A DNA stretch of 64,000 bases from Anadara kagoshimensis (Eukaryota; Mollusca; Bivalvia; Arcoida; Arcidae): the NCBI GenBank assembly GCA_021292105.1, contig CM037865.1, positions 71,351,356 to 71,415,355 on the forward strand, written 5' to 3'. Each line of letters begins with the position of its first letter. The stretch's first letter is position 1. Positions 49,501 to 60,029 of this stretch are shown here, piece by piece. The position numbers and the translations under genes were made by a program. The notes under the pieces were generated by a model. The model did not search any database. It saw only the letters and a list, made by a program, of their open reading frames with translations, and was not told the DNA's origin.

Positions 49501-52500
49501 TTTTATGAAAATTTTATTTCGATTTTTTAACCGTAAAATAAAAATTTAACACGCTGTTCTAGATACAATTCCAATCGCTGGGAGAGGCAATCTATGGCGC
49601 TTATAGACATAAGCAAAAATTAGAAACAAGAAGAATGTAAATATCTTATTTATATTCAACTGGAGAAATCCTACCCTGATCTTGTTAATGATTATTACAT
49701 TTAAGACTAAATTATTACTATATATAGTATCAAACAGGAGGCAATAAAGCTTTAGTTCTATATTATGACAATTCTGCTTAACTAAATTTTCCAGAGTTTA
49801 ACATCACATTTTAAATGAAGGTTGCTTTCATATTTGTGATACACGTTGTTGCCACATTTAAAATAAGTATTCATTAAATACATTATTGATTTGGGCACCG
49901 ATACTATAACTTTGACATTTTTGAGATTTTTTATAAGAATTAGTTAAGATAAAATGAGACAGTTCAGTGTGAACACAAAACATGGCTTAATAACTTTACA
50001 TCAATTAGTAATATAAGAAGTAACTTGCATCACGAGTTTGAATTCATGACACATTAATTTATGTTTAAAATGCTACAGCATGACAAACACGCCTGATGTT
50101 ACTGATAATAATATTGAAATGATTCGAAAATATTTGTTGGAGCAAATCCATATTGATTATAACGTTACAATAACGATTGGTACACGTATCTCTTTTTTAA
50201 CAGTATAACATGTCTAAAATTAGTGAAAATATTCTCATATATTCCTTGCTAATTGCATGTTATAAGATTTCATACACAAAATAATAACGATACTCAAACT
50301 GTTTTCCAGTTGGGTCAATATTGCACCCGTAATTAAACCCTTTTTTTCTTTGACTCTATTGGATAAATGCTAATTTTGTTCTTGACAATTCATCAGTGAC
50401 ATTTTGTTCTACACAGGAGCTGAAGTTTGTAGAGATGCGTACCCGTAAGTTCGGAATCTTTGCAGTCATTGCTCGCCTCAAACGTGAAAATTTGTCCTTT
50501 TCTCGAAAAGGAAATAAAGTTGCATCATCGGCTGATCCACGAATTACTTTAACATGTAGACCAGGGATGTTTAAAATCAACGTTAACTTCCATATTGAGG
50601 TAATTCATATACATCTACAAAATGTATATTACGTCACCATACTGTTTGATATTGGTCCACTAAATGACATTGTGCTATTTGTTGTAGATATATATTTATA
50701 TTTATATACTAGAATGGTAGTGCGTTAAAAGATATATTATAGAAATAGAATAGTTTTTCCCTTTTGTTATTGAAAAATGAAAGAATTAGACATTGTGCAC
50801 ATTGTATGATTCGCAAATTCAAAAATTTGAAATACTATTTCGAAAAGTCGAAACTGTTGCGAATAAACATAGCGAAGTAGCTTTTTTTACATATGTCACT
50901 TTACGGGTTGCACAAGTTTTATATATTTTAAACCATTTTATTATTGTCGCCGATATATCAATGTGGAATCGGCACAAAGTGATTTTAGCGTGAAGAGTTT
51001 TATGTGAAAACCGGATTATTTTCGCTTTATTAGTGAAACGCAAATGCGTATTAGCAAAAAATACTTAATTTGAGATAAGTACTGCGATGTACAAACACAT
51101 GTGTACTCGGATATGTTTTCGTAGAGTATGACTATAATTTTTCTCTTGTTTTTTATTTTGATATACGTTAGGTACAAACTGTTGATTCTACAACATTGTC
51201 CGACGTGAAAATCAGAAAACCAGAGGAATTTGCAAATGTAATTACAACAAGTCCTATTCTGCGGTTCCACATAGCCAACAGAAAATTCAACAAACCCATT
51301 ATGATAACAATGCCATTACCTGCTAGTAGCCCGAAACCTAAACGTCCTACTACGGCTGGAATAAACAGGGAGAAGGACGACCAGATGCCAGAAACTAGAG
51401 CACAGACAGCTAGACCAACAACCGCCTTCGTGTCGTCAACAAAAGAGGGTATGTTTAGTTTTTATTTGTTTAAGATTTTGGCCTTTGAAGAATGATAAGA
51501 AGAATAAATATATTTTGAGTCTAAACAAAACATATGTATCTTCTTTATATTGTATACATTCATATGTAAAGGGGCAGAACTCAATTCGAGATATTACAAA
51601 TTGGAGTTCGCTAGAGCGTCATATGATACCATATAACATTATGCAAAATGAATTGATATGAGTAATTTTCCCAGAAAAACGCTGGATCATGAAGAAGCAA
51701 CGCATGACTAGTTCGCTACACTCACCACGCATGAAACATATAAAACCTTATATTATTTTCCATTTTAGATGATGTTGATGAAGAGATACATTTATTGGTA
51801 AAAGGACATGTTGGAGGATGGACAAGATACAAACATTGCTCTGATCCAGTCCAAAAACAAAGATATTGTACATTTGATATACCTGATCCATATGAAAAGT
51901 AAGCCGCATTTATTAAACCCATTTTGTGTCTACCTTTTTTTTAATTCTTTTATCTGAAATTTTGTAATCTAAGTTTTACATGTAAAAGCAGATTCTTTTG
52001 ACCGTTTGAAGTAAGCATTTTCTTCAAGTTGACTCATGTATTAAAAGCTAAACCAATATTAATTAGAATATTTAAATTATAAGTTATTGTTAAGCTAGCG
52101 GAGTATTCGGGCTGTCGAAATTCGAGCATCGTGGTTTATTTACATTAACATAATATGAATTTAGTTGGCACCAGCAAATGACTTCGAAAATTCAGGGTAT
52201 TCGAGATATCGAGTTCGAGCGACTGTAGCGTCAGAGCATACATATAAGCGTTTTATCAATACAATCTATTGTATTTTCTACAGTGATTTTATTCGCCATG
52301 ATGCATTAATTTGATTCATTGGTTTTTAAAATTTCAGGTTTCTGTTACTTCGGATGAAGAAGGGTATGACTGCCGTTCCAATCATAGAGAAAATACCATC
52401 ATTATTAGAAATGTCTCTTAATCATAGAACAATACAATTCTTTCTGAGACAGAAAAATACTTCTCTAAACAACATCAGACTTTCTTGTTCTAATTCAGGG

Positions 52501-54786
52501 AGAACTGAAAAATCCCTGAGAAACCTTGCTGAAGAGGGATATGAAGAAGGTCCCAAAGCAACAAAGGATATCATTGTAAAAGAAGGACAAGTTATACACG
52601 TGCGGTTCAGAGGAAATCTAAAATGTTTAACAGACATCAAAGACTTAAAATTTGTATTTAATACGCATATAAATAGTGGTTTAGAATTCAATGTTATTGA
52701 AATGGACAAATTTGCTCAAAAAAGCTTCCACTGTTATCGAGGATTTGCTAAAATATTTACAATGGTTAAAGTACATAGACAGGTGCCCCCTCAGGATACA
52801 AGTTCTTCCAGTCAACAGAAACCCGTCTATGAGGTCGTGGATGAAGAAGTCTTATTAGCAGAACTTTTAATTAATCTTCCGAAAGTAAGTTATGTGTATG
52901 GTATGTGAAGGTAGTTATATCAGAGGTTTGGTCGATATTGCATGTTTCAGATTTATTGTTTCAACAAAATACAGTCAAAACCGTTTTTAAATGCCACTCA
53001 AGGGAACAAGTAAAAGTGGCCATTATATAAGGTTTAAATTGCCTGAATATAGGATAGTTAAAATGAAATTTTATTGGACTTTAAAAGCAAGTGACCCTAT
53101 ATAGAGGTGACCTTTTTAGATAGGTTTGACTCTATATAGAACTACGGAATTATAAGGATGTTGTTGACTCAGTAGTTGAAGTTTAAATATTCTGCATCAA
53201 TTACGAGTATATAAGTAGAAGAAAAATGTATGGGTCTCAATTTGGAGTGGTCATGTGGTTAGGTGGTTGATTTAGAACCGTGATTCTTCTTTATTGCTGA
53301 AACCTTGATTTGTCGCTGGTATTCGTTTTTAACATGGGTAACATTTTGTTAAATTTCCTAAAACATATTTTTGTAATTGGATGTAAATGACCAGATACCG
53401 TAGTTAGAGACTGATTGATATATATAATAATTACATCCGTCGTTATCAACGTAATAACTGGAAGTAGGTAAAGTTCTCGCTTTTTATACCGGTTCAGTTC
53501 ATTGTAATTATGACAAGTGTCAACTAAAGTTCAGTATTTTTTCCCGTTTTTTGTATGATATTTGGTTACCCTTAACCGTCTGATCAAGATTTCTACAACT
53601 GTAGATGCACATGTAACATAAAATAATCTTTTCATTTTCATTTTCAGCCTGATCCAGAACCGCCACAACCGTTAGCCACTGCCCCTATCAAAATAAAAGA
53701 TGAAGGTAGGTTTGTTTCAAATACACGACCTGTCACACAGGTAACCGTAATGCAAAAATGTTGTTTTTATATTAACTATACGGTGTACTTTTAGATAGAA
53801 AACATAATGTAGAAATTTCTAAGAATAAATAAACGTCTTTCTGATACCATAACAAACTAGCATTGATGTTATTTTACCAAAACTGATATCAGTTGTCCCA
53901 AGGGACTTGCAAATTCTTTTCTTTAACGTATAAAGACGTGCGCATTATTGCAATCAAACTCAATGATACTGTTTGTAAAACGAATTTTAATTTATTTTTG
54001 CAGGCCCTGTTACAGATGATATTTTAGAGTTTGTTGCAACCGAACTTGGAGATGAATGGAAAAGGCTAGCCATGTTTTTAAATCTAAAACGCATGCGTAT
54101 CCAGGCTATATTACGCCAAAACAACAGCAACCCCGATCCCAAAAGGATCCGAATGGACATGTTATTAACATGGGCAAAACGGCTTCCACGTTGTGTGAAT
54201 AAGGTAAGATGACGATTTACCAATTTTTTTTTCAATTTGATTTGGTATAGCATACTTTAACCTTAAGGTGGGGTTAGAGGCTGTCCAAACGAAAACATCG
54301 TTTTTGTTTTGCATTCACGTTAACTAGGAGTTATTGTTCTTTAAATGAAGAAAAGGTAAAACATTATCTTAAAATACATGAATCAACATTAACATCCACA
54401 CACGAGAATACAACTGCAAGCATGTATGCAGTAACTTGACGAACAACATAATAAAAAATAAAGTAATAAAAATAATTACAATAATAAATTGTTTTAAATA
54501 CCGTTAAATGTTTGTGTTACATGTTGTTGTTCTTATGAATGGAACAGCACATAACTGAACAAAATTATACATCGTTAAATCGATTTCATACATACTTATC
54601 CATGTCTAAATCTAAACGCGTATCATACTTTATAGCTAGTAACGATTCCATCTTTAAATCATTTTAATCAAGATTGAACTAATATTGAGAAAATATTGAG
54701 AAAAATAAACTTCTATTTATTTGAAGGTTGAGATATTAGCACATGCCCTTGAAAGTATTGGACGTGCGGATATATCTGAAGTTTGA
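35206..54786 (+). CDS. DTHD1: DTHD1-like protein: disordered N-terminus, helical rod, ZU5-like x2, UPA-like, death domain
   Basis: Eleven exons with GT-AG introns and matching phases give a 4617-nt frame (1538 codons and TGA at 54784). Residues 1-670 are acidic, polar and low in complexity. Residues 670-790 look helical. Exon 2 (about 792-941) is an Ala/Glu/Arg/Lys-rich helix. About 942-1100 is a first ZU5-like region (start IEPGDFDPG, end KFGIFAVIARLK). About 1095-1190 is a second (DPRITLTCRPGMFKINVNF to KFNKPIMITMPLP). About 1208-1420 is UPA-like (NHRTIQFFLRQ, GQVIHVRFRGNLKC). About 1455-1538 is a death domain (GDEWKRLAMFLNL, LLTWAKRL). This order resembles DTHD1 and, more loosely, the PIDD1/UNC5/ankyrin ZU5-UPA-DD group. 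Death domains mediate homotypic protein assembly; the function of DTHD1 is poorly known. No signal peptide or membrane segment is seen, so an intracellular protein is likely. The orthology call is from pattern recognition, not a search. Confidence 0.78.
39649..39851. mobile_element. TA-flanked MITE family, copy 2
   Basis: 203 bp. Starts CAGTACAGACCTGAGGAAAG and ends with the near reverse complement (ACAGGTCTGTACTG), with about 35-bp inverted repeats. TA dinucleotides flank both ends, as expected for Tc1/mariner-type insertion. In DTHD1-like intron 1. Confidence 0.65.
40501..40755. mobile_element. MITE with CCCCGGTT ends, copy 1
   Basis: 255 bp with about 45-bp inverted repeats: CCCCGGTTTCACAATCATTC then CTTAGTTAAGATTTTCCTTA on the left, and the near reverse complement on the right, ending AACCGGGG. 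Confidence 0.65.
41774..42104. mobile_element. 331-bp MITE, TTGATATTTTTCA ends
   Basis: About 55-bp imperfect inverted repeats: left TTGATATTTTTCACTTACCT then GTACCTAGTCGTAAC, right the complement ending GAAAAATATCAA, both including TATGCGCATC/GATGCGCATG. Ends 10 bp before the fold-back element. Confidence 0.6.
42118..43106. mobile_element. 989-bp fold-back element with 400-bp arms and TTAA flanks
   Basis: Left arm 42118-42522 and right arm 42703-43106 are reverse complements at high identity with a loop of about 180 bp. Ends GGGTCATTTAAGTAGG and CCTACTTAGATGACCC. TTAA at 42114-42117 and 43107-43110 is the target duplication typical of piggyBac-type insertion. No coding. As intron RNA of the DTHD1-like gene it could form a long double strand. 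Confidence 0.75.
45055..45246. mobile_element. TA-flanked MITE family, copy 3
   Basis: 192 bp. Starts CAGTACAGACCTGTCAAAAG and ends TTTTGACAGTTCAGTACTG, with TA at both flanks. In DTHD1-like intron 1. Confidence 0.65.
45640..45900 (+). repeat. Penelope-like family 3' fragment in DTHD1-like intron 1
   Basis: GGCCATCATCACTGTATTGT, GCTAGCGAAACAGGAGGTGT and CCTGGTGGAAGTTCACATGT match, in the plus orientation, the 3' region seen at 11085-11440. Confidence 0.55.
46247..46697 (+). CDS. DTHD1: DTHD1-like exon 2 (Ala/Glu/Arg-rich helix)
   Basis: 451 bp, residues 792-941, acceptor TTTTCAG, donor GTAAGT at 46698, phase 1 in and 2 out. Strongly helical; the early part is Ala-rich and the later part is a charged E/R/K rod such as EEEDRKKREEENKVLREE, likely a coiled coil or single alpha-helix. 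The 30 bp at its 3' end, donor included, is the founder unit of the adjoining minisatellite. Confidence 0.85.
46680..47160 (+). repeat. Minisatellite of about 30 bp that includes the exon 2 splice donor
   Basis: Sixteen diverged units begin with the last bases of exon 2. Unit: AACTGGCCTTGTCAAAT, GTAAGTGTCTAAA. A GTAAGT donor in CAAAT/CGAAT context is intact at 46698, 46727, 46812, 46842 and 46962, with GTTAGT at 46872. Later units change to CAATGATTGTGTAAAGGAAA. Use of any donor after the first would read an in-frame TAA at 46699-46701. Confidence 0.8.
47920..48115 (+). CDS. DTHD1: DTHD1-like exon 3 (start of ZU5-like region 1)
   Basis: 196 bp, residues 942-1007, acceptor TTTACAG, donor GTAATT, phase 2 in and 0 out. 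Encodes YSIEPGDFDPGIGCIIRS through ITPTDPEKKFS. Beta-rich and Gly-containing, consistent with the first strands of a ZU5 fold. Confidence 0.8.
48177..48478 (+). mobile_element. SINE family B, copy 4, in DTHD1-like intron 3
   Basis: Plus orientation. tRNA-like start with box B GGGTTTGAACCCCGACTGG, then the reverse complement of the family B body, ending GGGACGTTAAACACCATTAC. Lies between exons 3 and 4. Confidence 0.6.
48641..48781 (+). CDS. DTHD1: DTHD1-like exon 4 (ZU5-like region 1, continued)
   Basis: 141 bp, residues 1008-1054, phase 0 at both ends, acceptor TTTGCAG, donor GTAACA. Encodes FEEPLSIGIPHCFLRG ... NGKWVEVPTSDVHFEDIK; the pattern of a hydrophobic strand followed by G-K-W is typical of ZU5 domains. 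Confidence 0.8.
49002..49190 (+). other. Candidate in-frame cassette exon in the DTHD1-like gene
   Basis: A 189-bp open stretch (63 codons) lies in intron 4, preceded by TTATTGACAG and followed by a consensus donor GTAAGT. Both ends are phase 0, so inclusion keeps the frame. The peptide is Asn-rich (opens YNKEMLIFGILSRCC, ends QRSMELSP). It would split the first ZU5-like region, whose sequence is continuous without it, so it is at best alternative or it is chance. Confidence 0.3.
50417..50599 (+). CDS. DTHD1: DTHD1-like exon 5 (end of ZU5-like 1, start of ZU5-like 2)
   Basis: 183 bp, residues 1055-1115, phase 0 at both ends, acceptor CTACACAG, donor GTAATT. Encodes ELKFVEMRTRKFGIFAVIA, a ZU5 end motif, then a basic linker and DPRITLTCRPGMFKINVNF. 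Confidence 0.82.
51172..51448 (+). CDS. DTHD1: DTHD1-like exon 6 (ZU5-like 2 and linker)
   Basis: 277 bp, residues 1116-1207, phase 0 in and 1 out, acceptor ATACGTTAG, donor GTATGT. Encodes TTSPILRFHIANRKFNKPI, then a Pro/Thr/Ala/Arg-rich linker with the related segments RPTTAGI and RPTTAFV. Confidence 0.82.
51769..51898 (+). CDS. DTHD1: DTHD1-like exon 7 (start of UPA-like region)
   Basis: 130 bp, residues 1208-1250, phase 1 in and 2 out, acceptor CATTTTAG, donor GTAAGC. Encodes DDVDEEIHLLVKGHVGGW and a Cys-containing segment ending DIPDPYEK. Confidence 0.82.
52338..52884 (+). CDS. DTHD1: DTHD1-like exon 8 (UPA-like core)
   Basis: 547 bp, residues 1251-1433, phase 2 in and 0 out, acceptor ATTTCAG, donor GTAAGT. 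Contains FLLLRMKKG, NHRTIQFFLRQKNTSLNNI, EGQVIHVRFRGNLKC and a beta-rich continuation to VHRQVPPQ. The best-conserved-looking block of the protein. Confidence 0.85.
53648..53705 (+). CDS. DTHD1: DTHD1-like exon 9 (proline-rich linker)
   Basis: 58 bp, residues 1434-1452, phase 0 in and 1 out, acceptor TTTTCAG, donor GTAGGT. Encodes PDPEPPQPLATAPIKIKDE, a short flexible link between the UPA-like region and the death domain. Confidence 0.78.
54004..54203 (+). CDS. DTHD1: DTHD1-like exon 10 (death domain, helices 1-4)
   Basis: 200 bp, residues 1453-1519, phase 1 in and 0 out, acceptor TTTTTGCAG, donor GTAAGA. Encodes TDDILEFVATELGDEWKRLA ... MLLTWAKRLPRCVNK. The two Trp positions (GDEW, LLTW) are the usual death-domain landmarks. 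Confidence 0.85.
54727..54786 (+). CDS. DTHD1: DTHD1-like exon 11, coding part (end of first death domain)
   Basis: Acceptor TTTGAAG at 54726. Encodes VEILAHALESIGRADISEV and stops at TGA 54784-54786. The exon runs on to a donor at 54835. One T fewer than expected in the run at 54782-54784 creates this stop; see the separate entry. Confidence 0.78.
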   Translation, partial: VEILAHALESIGRADISEV

Positions 54787-56441
54787 GAGACAGAGATGAA
54801 GAATTTAGACGTGAAAGGGCAAACAGTGCGAGAGGTAATTGTTACCGACATATGTAGTACAAATGCACAGATTATTGTTGGATGGCGGACACAGATTTAA
54901 CCAGTTGCTTCTTTTTGCCCAACTGATATTGCCCAATGTACAAGGACGACTTTCTCAATGACTAACTTCAACTTTGTTTATTTGTTTTTGCCCAAAGTAT
55001 TTATTTAATTATGTAGTAAATTTACCTTCTGCCTCGTACATTTAATTATTTGTGCGAGTTTGTTTGAAATCTAGGAATAATGCTTTAGTTTCAATACAAG
55101 TGTATGCACAGGAAAATACAAGTATTGTAGGACAACTCAAATGAACTATGTAAGAAGAAGATCTCTAACCTATTAGGCTCTACAAATTTTTGATTTTGTA
55201 CACGACTTTAAAAATAAAAGCCATAATTTGACTCTTAAAATGTTTCCGTCAATCTGTTCGTCTTGTCAAGTAACGAATTGTTATGTTACCTCATTGAACT
55301 TTGTTTCTTAGCACATTGGTTGGATTTGTAATTTGATAAAAGCTGAGGACTACTACAGTAGGGTTATATAAATTGAAGGAAGGTTAATGGAAAAATCTTG
55401 AAAACAATGTCGCACTCTGTCTTATTTTTTATGTCTTTTTTGTTTTCTCTTTCTTTCCAGATTCTTTTCTCCGTCGAGCTTTTATAAAAGTGGCACAAAA
55501 CCCATATGCTGTCAAAGACTGGAAAGCCATTGCAAAAAACTCGGAGTGTCTGAAGGTGACCTGGTAGAAATTGATAAAACGAAACCATCAATTCAGGAAA
55601 AGTGTTTTCATAGTCTGAAGAAATGGCAAACTGAAGCAGGTATTCAGCAACATTGCCAACTCTGACAGCTAAGCTAAAAGTCTTCAAGCATCGACAACTT
55701 GCAAGTAAGTCAATCAAGCTAGAAAGTTTGGCATTTTGTTTCCATAGAATATTACTCTATATGATATTATAGGTTTTGTTGTATTTGTAACCCTTCCGGA
55801 GCACCCGGCCTCACTTTCCTGGTGAAGTTCACGTGTCTAACCTTTGTAGTTCCAAAGTTTTTACTTCTGGATTGTGATTCGGACATGAATTAGTATGTTT
55901 GTTTTTGATTACGATGAAAATACTTGAAGTATTTTATTCTGTTCGAAAGTTCATGTGTTTGACTGAGCTTTCCAGTTTCCAAAGATTCTGTTTGCTTTTG
56001 GGATAGTGAATTGAATACGGTTTCTTTTTTATTTATTTTAGACAAATAAGCTCAATTTCACTTCACAGTTCGTATCGAACCTAAAATGAAAAACCACGAG
56101 CAGTTGTTTTCATTTAGTTAACGAGCTGCAACATGTTTCTTTACAAGAATTCAATGTACACAGCCTAAGTAAAACATTTTATAATTGGCTTTAAAATACA
56201 TTAGCATATTTTTAATGTAACACGAAAGTTAAGTGCAACAGAAACAGTCCAACACTTCACATTACAAAAACAATTGTAGAAGTTTTTTTTAAAGAAATTT
56301 ACAAAATTTTGATTGAAAATTTATTTTGATGTATTTAAATTCTGGACAATACGGTTTATTTGACCTCTTCAACATGAGTTATGATAATACTTGAAATTTT
56401 ATCTTATTTATATTACAGGAGAAATAGAAACGATTGGTTAG
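54787..56441 (+). pseudogene. Broken extension of the DTHD1-like gene: second death domain with three frameshifts
   Basis: Beyond the TGA, exon 11 continues to 54834, an exon follows at 55461-55704 (acceptor TTTCCAG, donor GTAAGT), and a last exon starts at 56419. In a shifted frame, exon 11 ends in an Arg/Glu-rich stretch (FRRERANSAR) that splices in phase to a death-domain-like sequence: LRRAFIKVAQNPYAVKDWK, then GVSEGDLVEIDKTKPSIQ, then CFHSLKKWQTEAG, then LPTLTAKLKVFKHRQL. The last exon gives REIETIG and a stop at 56439-56441. The frame is lost three times by one base each: near 54783 (T run), 55534-55542 (A/C run) and 55647-55653 (CAACA). As read, the second domain is not translated. Either real decay or consensus error in the assembly. 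Confidence 0.7.
55785..55925 (+). repeat. Penelope-like family 3' fragment in the last DTHD1-like intron
   Basis: CCCTTCCGGAGCACCCGGCC and TCACGTGTCTAACC match the family 3' region. Lies between the broken death-domain exon and the last exon. Confidence 0.5.
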
Positions 56442-56646
56442 GGGACAGAATCAGCGTATGCTGAGAGCAAGTAAAGGGGGAGAATAACTATTCAAATAAT
56501 GACCTGCAGTACTGATGGAGGATTTTATTGAGGGATAGTTAAGACGAAATCTCTACTAAACGTTAATTGATTTTTATATCTCAGACTTTAAAACAATAAT
56601 ATAATGTATATTGGTGATGTATATAATTGTATATTAACTGTAGTTC

Positions 56647-56652
56647 AATAAA
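56647..56652 (+). promoter_or_regulatory. Polyadenylation signal for the DTHD1-like gene
   Basis: AATAAA lies about 200 bp after the ancestral stop in the last exon, in a TTCAATAAAAGTAG context. It is the first clear signal downstream of the last acceptor at 56418. Confidence 0.55.
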
Positions 56653-56669
56653 AGTAGTGTTTTGTGTAA

Positions 56670-58039
56670 AATGTACCGTGATCCTCATGTTGTCTGTGAT
56701 CTAGAATTAATTGTGAATCTATTGTCTGTGATAAGAAAGTATTGCTCAGTCAAAGGTAACAAAATTGATTTTTCACAATTTGCTCCAATTATCACTATTA
56801 ATGAGGAATTGTATTCTGAAACGGACATCTAGTTTTAAGCTGTATAAAATTAAATTGGATTATATTTTTTCTACAAAATTTAGAGATATTTATTAGCAGG
56901 CAGTCATGGAGTATTAGGTTTTTTATGATAAGCTGTTATTATACAACGTCATCTGACAGAATGTTTAATTTTATGGCACAATAAATCAGGTAAATCATAT
57001 TGATTTTCATTACTAAATGGATACTAATGTATCGAGTTAGATCAAATTATTTCAGTAAACAAAATAAATATTGTTAAAACTTTGTTAAAAAACAAATGGA
57101 TAGACAATAAAAAGTTATTTGTAGCTGATCATTAAAACATGTCATAACCGATGTAACCACGGAACAACAAACACGTTAAACAAACAGACAAAATGTTACA
57201 AGTATATGAACAATTGATTATAAATCCAGATAATTTTTGCCGTTTAGTGGGTTGTTAAAACGCATCCCTTGATATAATATTAATGTCCCTTACTTTGATC
57301 AGTTTTCTATCAAACTATAATATTTGTTATGTATGTAAATGATCTGTGCTATATCTGTGATATATGATATATATTGTCACGAGACCAGTGTCTGTGATAC
57401 GTATTTATGAATTGTTTTATTGTTAATTGAACACCTTAAGTACACGTCTCTTAAATAAAAACCAACCAACTATTATTATGGAAAATAATTTCCAATAAAC
57501 ACCAGTTAATAATTTTTTTTTATACAAATTGTGCGTCCAACTTCACAAACCTCAATGCATCGTTGTAACTAAATTAAATCGGATTTTCGTAAAGCCAACT
57601 CTGTCACTGCCTCTGTATTTGTGATTACTTGTCGCACATCATTGTACTTCCCCATTGTTTTGTTTACGTTAGATTATAAGTATATGCTTCAGTAATGCAA
57701 TGATTACTATTGTAATGTGTATCCAATTATTATGTAATGTAATAGTGGAAATATTTCCAAAAATCTCGATATTTATTTGTTATTTTCAATTATTTATTCA
57801 ATAAAGTATTTTTCTTAATAGTTTTTTGTATTTATAGGTTTTTTTCCGATACCAACAAAAGCGATATAAAATTATCTTCTACGCTTGTTTTGGTAATGAC
57901 TGTTTGAGATACAGCCAATGGTACAAATTATATCAAGACTTCTGTTGAACATAGGATAAAGTCTATATTAGTGATATAGTACTCTAACATTGCATCTGAT
58001 GTTAAATCTTGGTTACATAATATTATTTTGACACATATT
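56670..58039. other. Downstream of the DTHD1-like gene, no gene seen
   Basis: AT-rich. Contains an inverted fragment of repeat family C at 56745-56832. No coding signal recognised. Confidence 0.5.
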
Positions 58040-58445
58040 GGTAATGCATATCAATAAAACAAACATACCAATCCTTATCTAAATCAAAATACAAAAGCAA
58101 AGTAAAAACTGAACACTGCCAAATTAAGTTAAACTCGTGAACCCCCACTAGTAAAGTTAGACCACGTGCTCCGTAATTGCGGAAATCAATTACAAAACCT
58201 GTTCAAACATTTGATTACCAAAACGAAACTGTTCGCTAGCGAACGGTAATATATGTCCAGTAAGCAAATCGTTAAATACTTTTTGATTATACATATCAAA
58301 AACAACTATACAAATTCATGTCCGAACCACAACCCAGAATCATAGTTAAAACTTTAAATCGGGTTAAAGGTACATGAAATTATGGGGGGGGGGGGGGCTA
58401 AATATATCCAGGGCAATCTTGGACACAGAGACATCAAACTTAATA
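58040..58445 (-). repeat. Penelope-like family 3' fragment
   Basis: Minus orientation; CAAACATACCAATCCTTATC, ACTGCCAAATTAAGTTAAAC and ATATATCCAGGGCAATCTTG match the family blocks, with an unrelated 100-150 bp and a poly-G run (58385-58397) between. Confidence 0.5.
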
Positions 58446-59381
58446 AAAATACTCATTATTTGTGAGTATGACAACATACATCAAGGTAGTTAAAGATAGA
58501 ACAACAAAATTGGGTAAAATATACATGATAGTTTCAGGTATTTGTAATATGATAATGAAGGTATTAGAAACACTTATAGAACAAAATACAATCTGTAATA
58601 TGTTATTAAGCATCAATATTACACTTTTCGAAGATTGTCTGTTCTATAATTGAACACTTTGTTGTAATGTGACAATAAGCCATGTATGCCATGCAGATTT
58701 GAGAATTTTTACAAGATGGGAGTTCTGTGAAATTGTCTAAATATTACTACGACTTAATAAATGTCAAAATGTACATACTGGTTGAGTCTACTTGTTAATT
58801 GTATAGTTTATTTGTTTTGGGATTGTGGTTTGAACATGGATTTGCATGTTTGTTTTTTATTGGTACTCCGGGCAAGAATTTCAGTTTCCTAACTCAAATG
58901 CTATTGTAATTTTATACCAATTGTAGCTTGGCTTTATTTTACCTTAGCATAGGACAAAGAAATCTCACTGAGTTAAAATGTTCAGTGTGACGTTAACGCT
59001 ACTTCATATCAGTAATGGAAAATGGAAAATTGATGTCTCTGTATTCAAAATTGCCCTGAATATACTAGACGTTCTCTGTCTTCATGTTCCTTTTATTATC
59101 AATTAAATTGATTTCACACCTTGTAACTATATTTTGCTAGGCAGAAGATGCTTATTCTTATTAAAAAATAATTTGAAATAAAAAGACATCAAATAGTGGT
59201 TTTTATTATTGTTTTTTTTTGTCAAATTATTTTTAAAATTGGTGCAGTATGACAAATTTCTACGTGTGTTGCCGCTCGTAAAGAGCGCCCTGCAGTCGCC
59301 GGATAGATTTATGAATGAACCCGTAGGAAATTATGAATGAGTAAGTAGTTCCTTGGTTGTAAGTATTCCTCCGCTATTCGC
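58446..59381. other. No gene seen
   Basis: One short fragment of the Penelope-like 3' region (58805-58860, plus) in otherwise unremarkable AT-rich DNA. Confidence 0.4.
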
Positions 59382-59578
59382 TGTACATCGAAAGGATAAC
59401 GGATAAGTGCCGAATCGATAGTTAACCTCGTTATCTATATCTCGACAGCTTTTCGGCAGCTGCTAGCTATCTCTCGTCAGTTTTCAGTCACTAGCTTTTC
59501 ATATCCCAGTCACTCAGTGGCCGCTATTTCGAGTCATTTTCGTAAGCTCAGTGTTAAACTTTCGACAGGTCTGTGCTG
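59382..59578. mobile_element. TA-flanked MITE family, copy 4 (left end decayed)
   Basis: The right end TTCGACAGGTCTGTGCTG followed by TA is clear; the core GGATAAGTGCCGAATCG matches copy 1. The left inverted repeat is barely recognisable. Confidence 0.5.
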
Positions 59579-60029
59579 TATGTGCATTATTACATCTCTG
59601 AATCGTTCTGAGTAATTTATACATTTTTAAAAAGGGTTTCTTGCAACATAATGGGTACAGACTATGACAGTGTGCGATTTTAAAAGTGCTTCTTTTAAAA
59701 GCCATTTTTATATAGCTGTATTCCATCTGAGATAAATTTGCTAAAACGAGTAATAACCTTTGGTCTATTGATTTATTTATTGATTAAATGAGGGACGTTT
59801 AATGTCCCAGTCAAGATAATAACTTATTTTTTAAACGTAATATCACAATCCTCGCCATGTTCAAATATATTCGTATTACCTTAAAAGCTTACGATTTTAG
59901 TCGTGGACGTTCGGAAGAGTTTTGTAACAGAGAACAATCGGTATCCAGACACAGACGAAGATATCATGTAGGCGTTTCAAAATCTCGGGCCTAAGTTTAC
60001 TCGTTTCAGGTGACAAGTCGGACACTATA

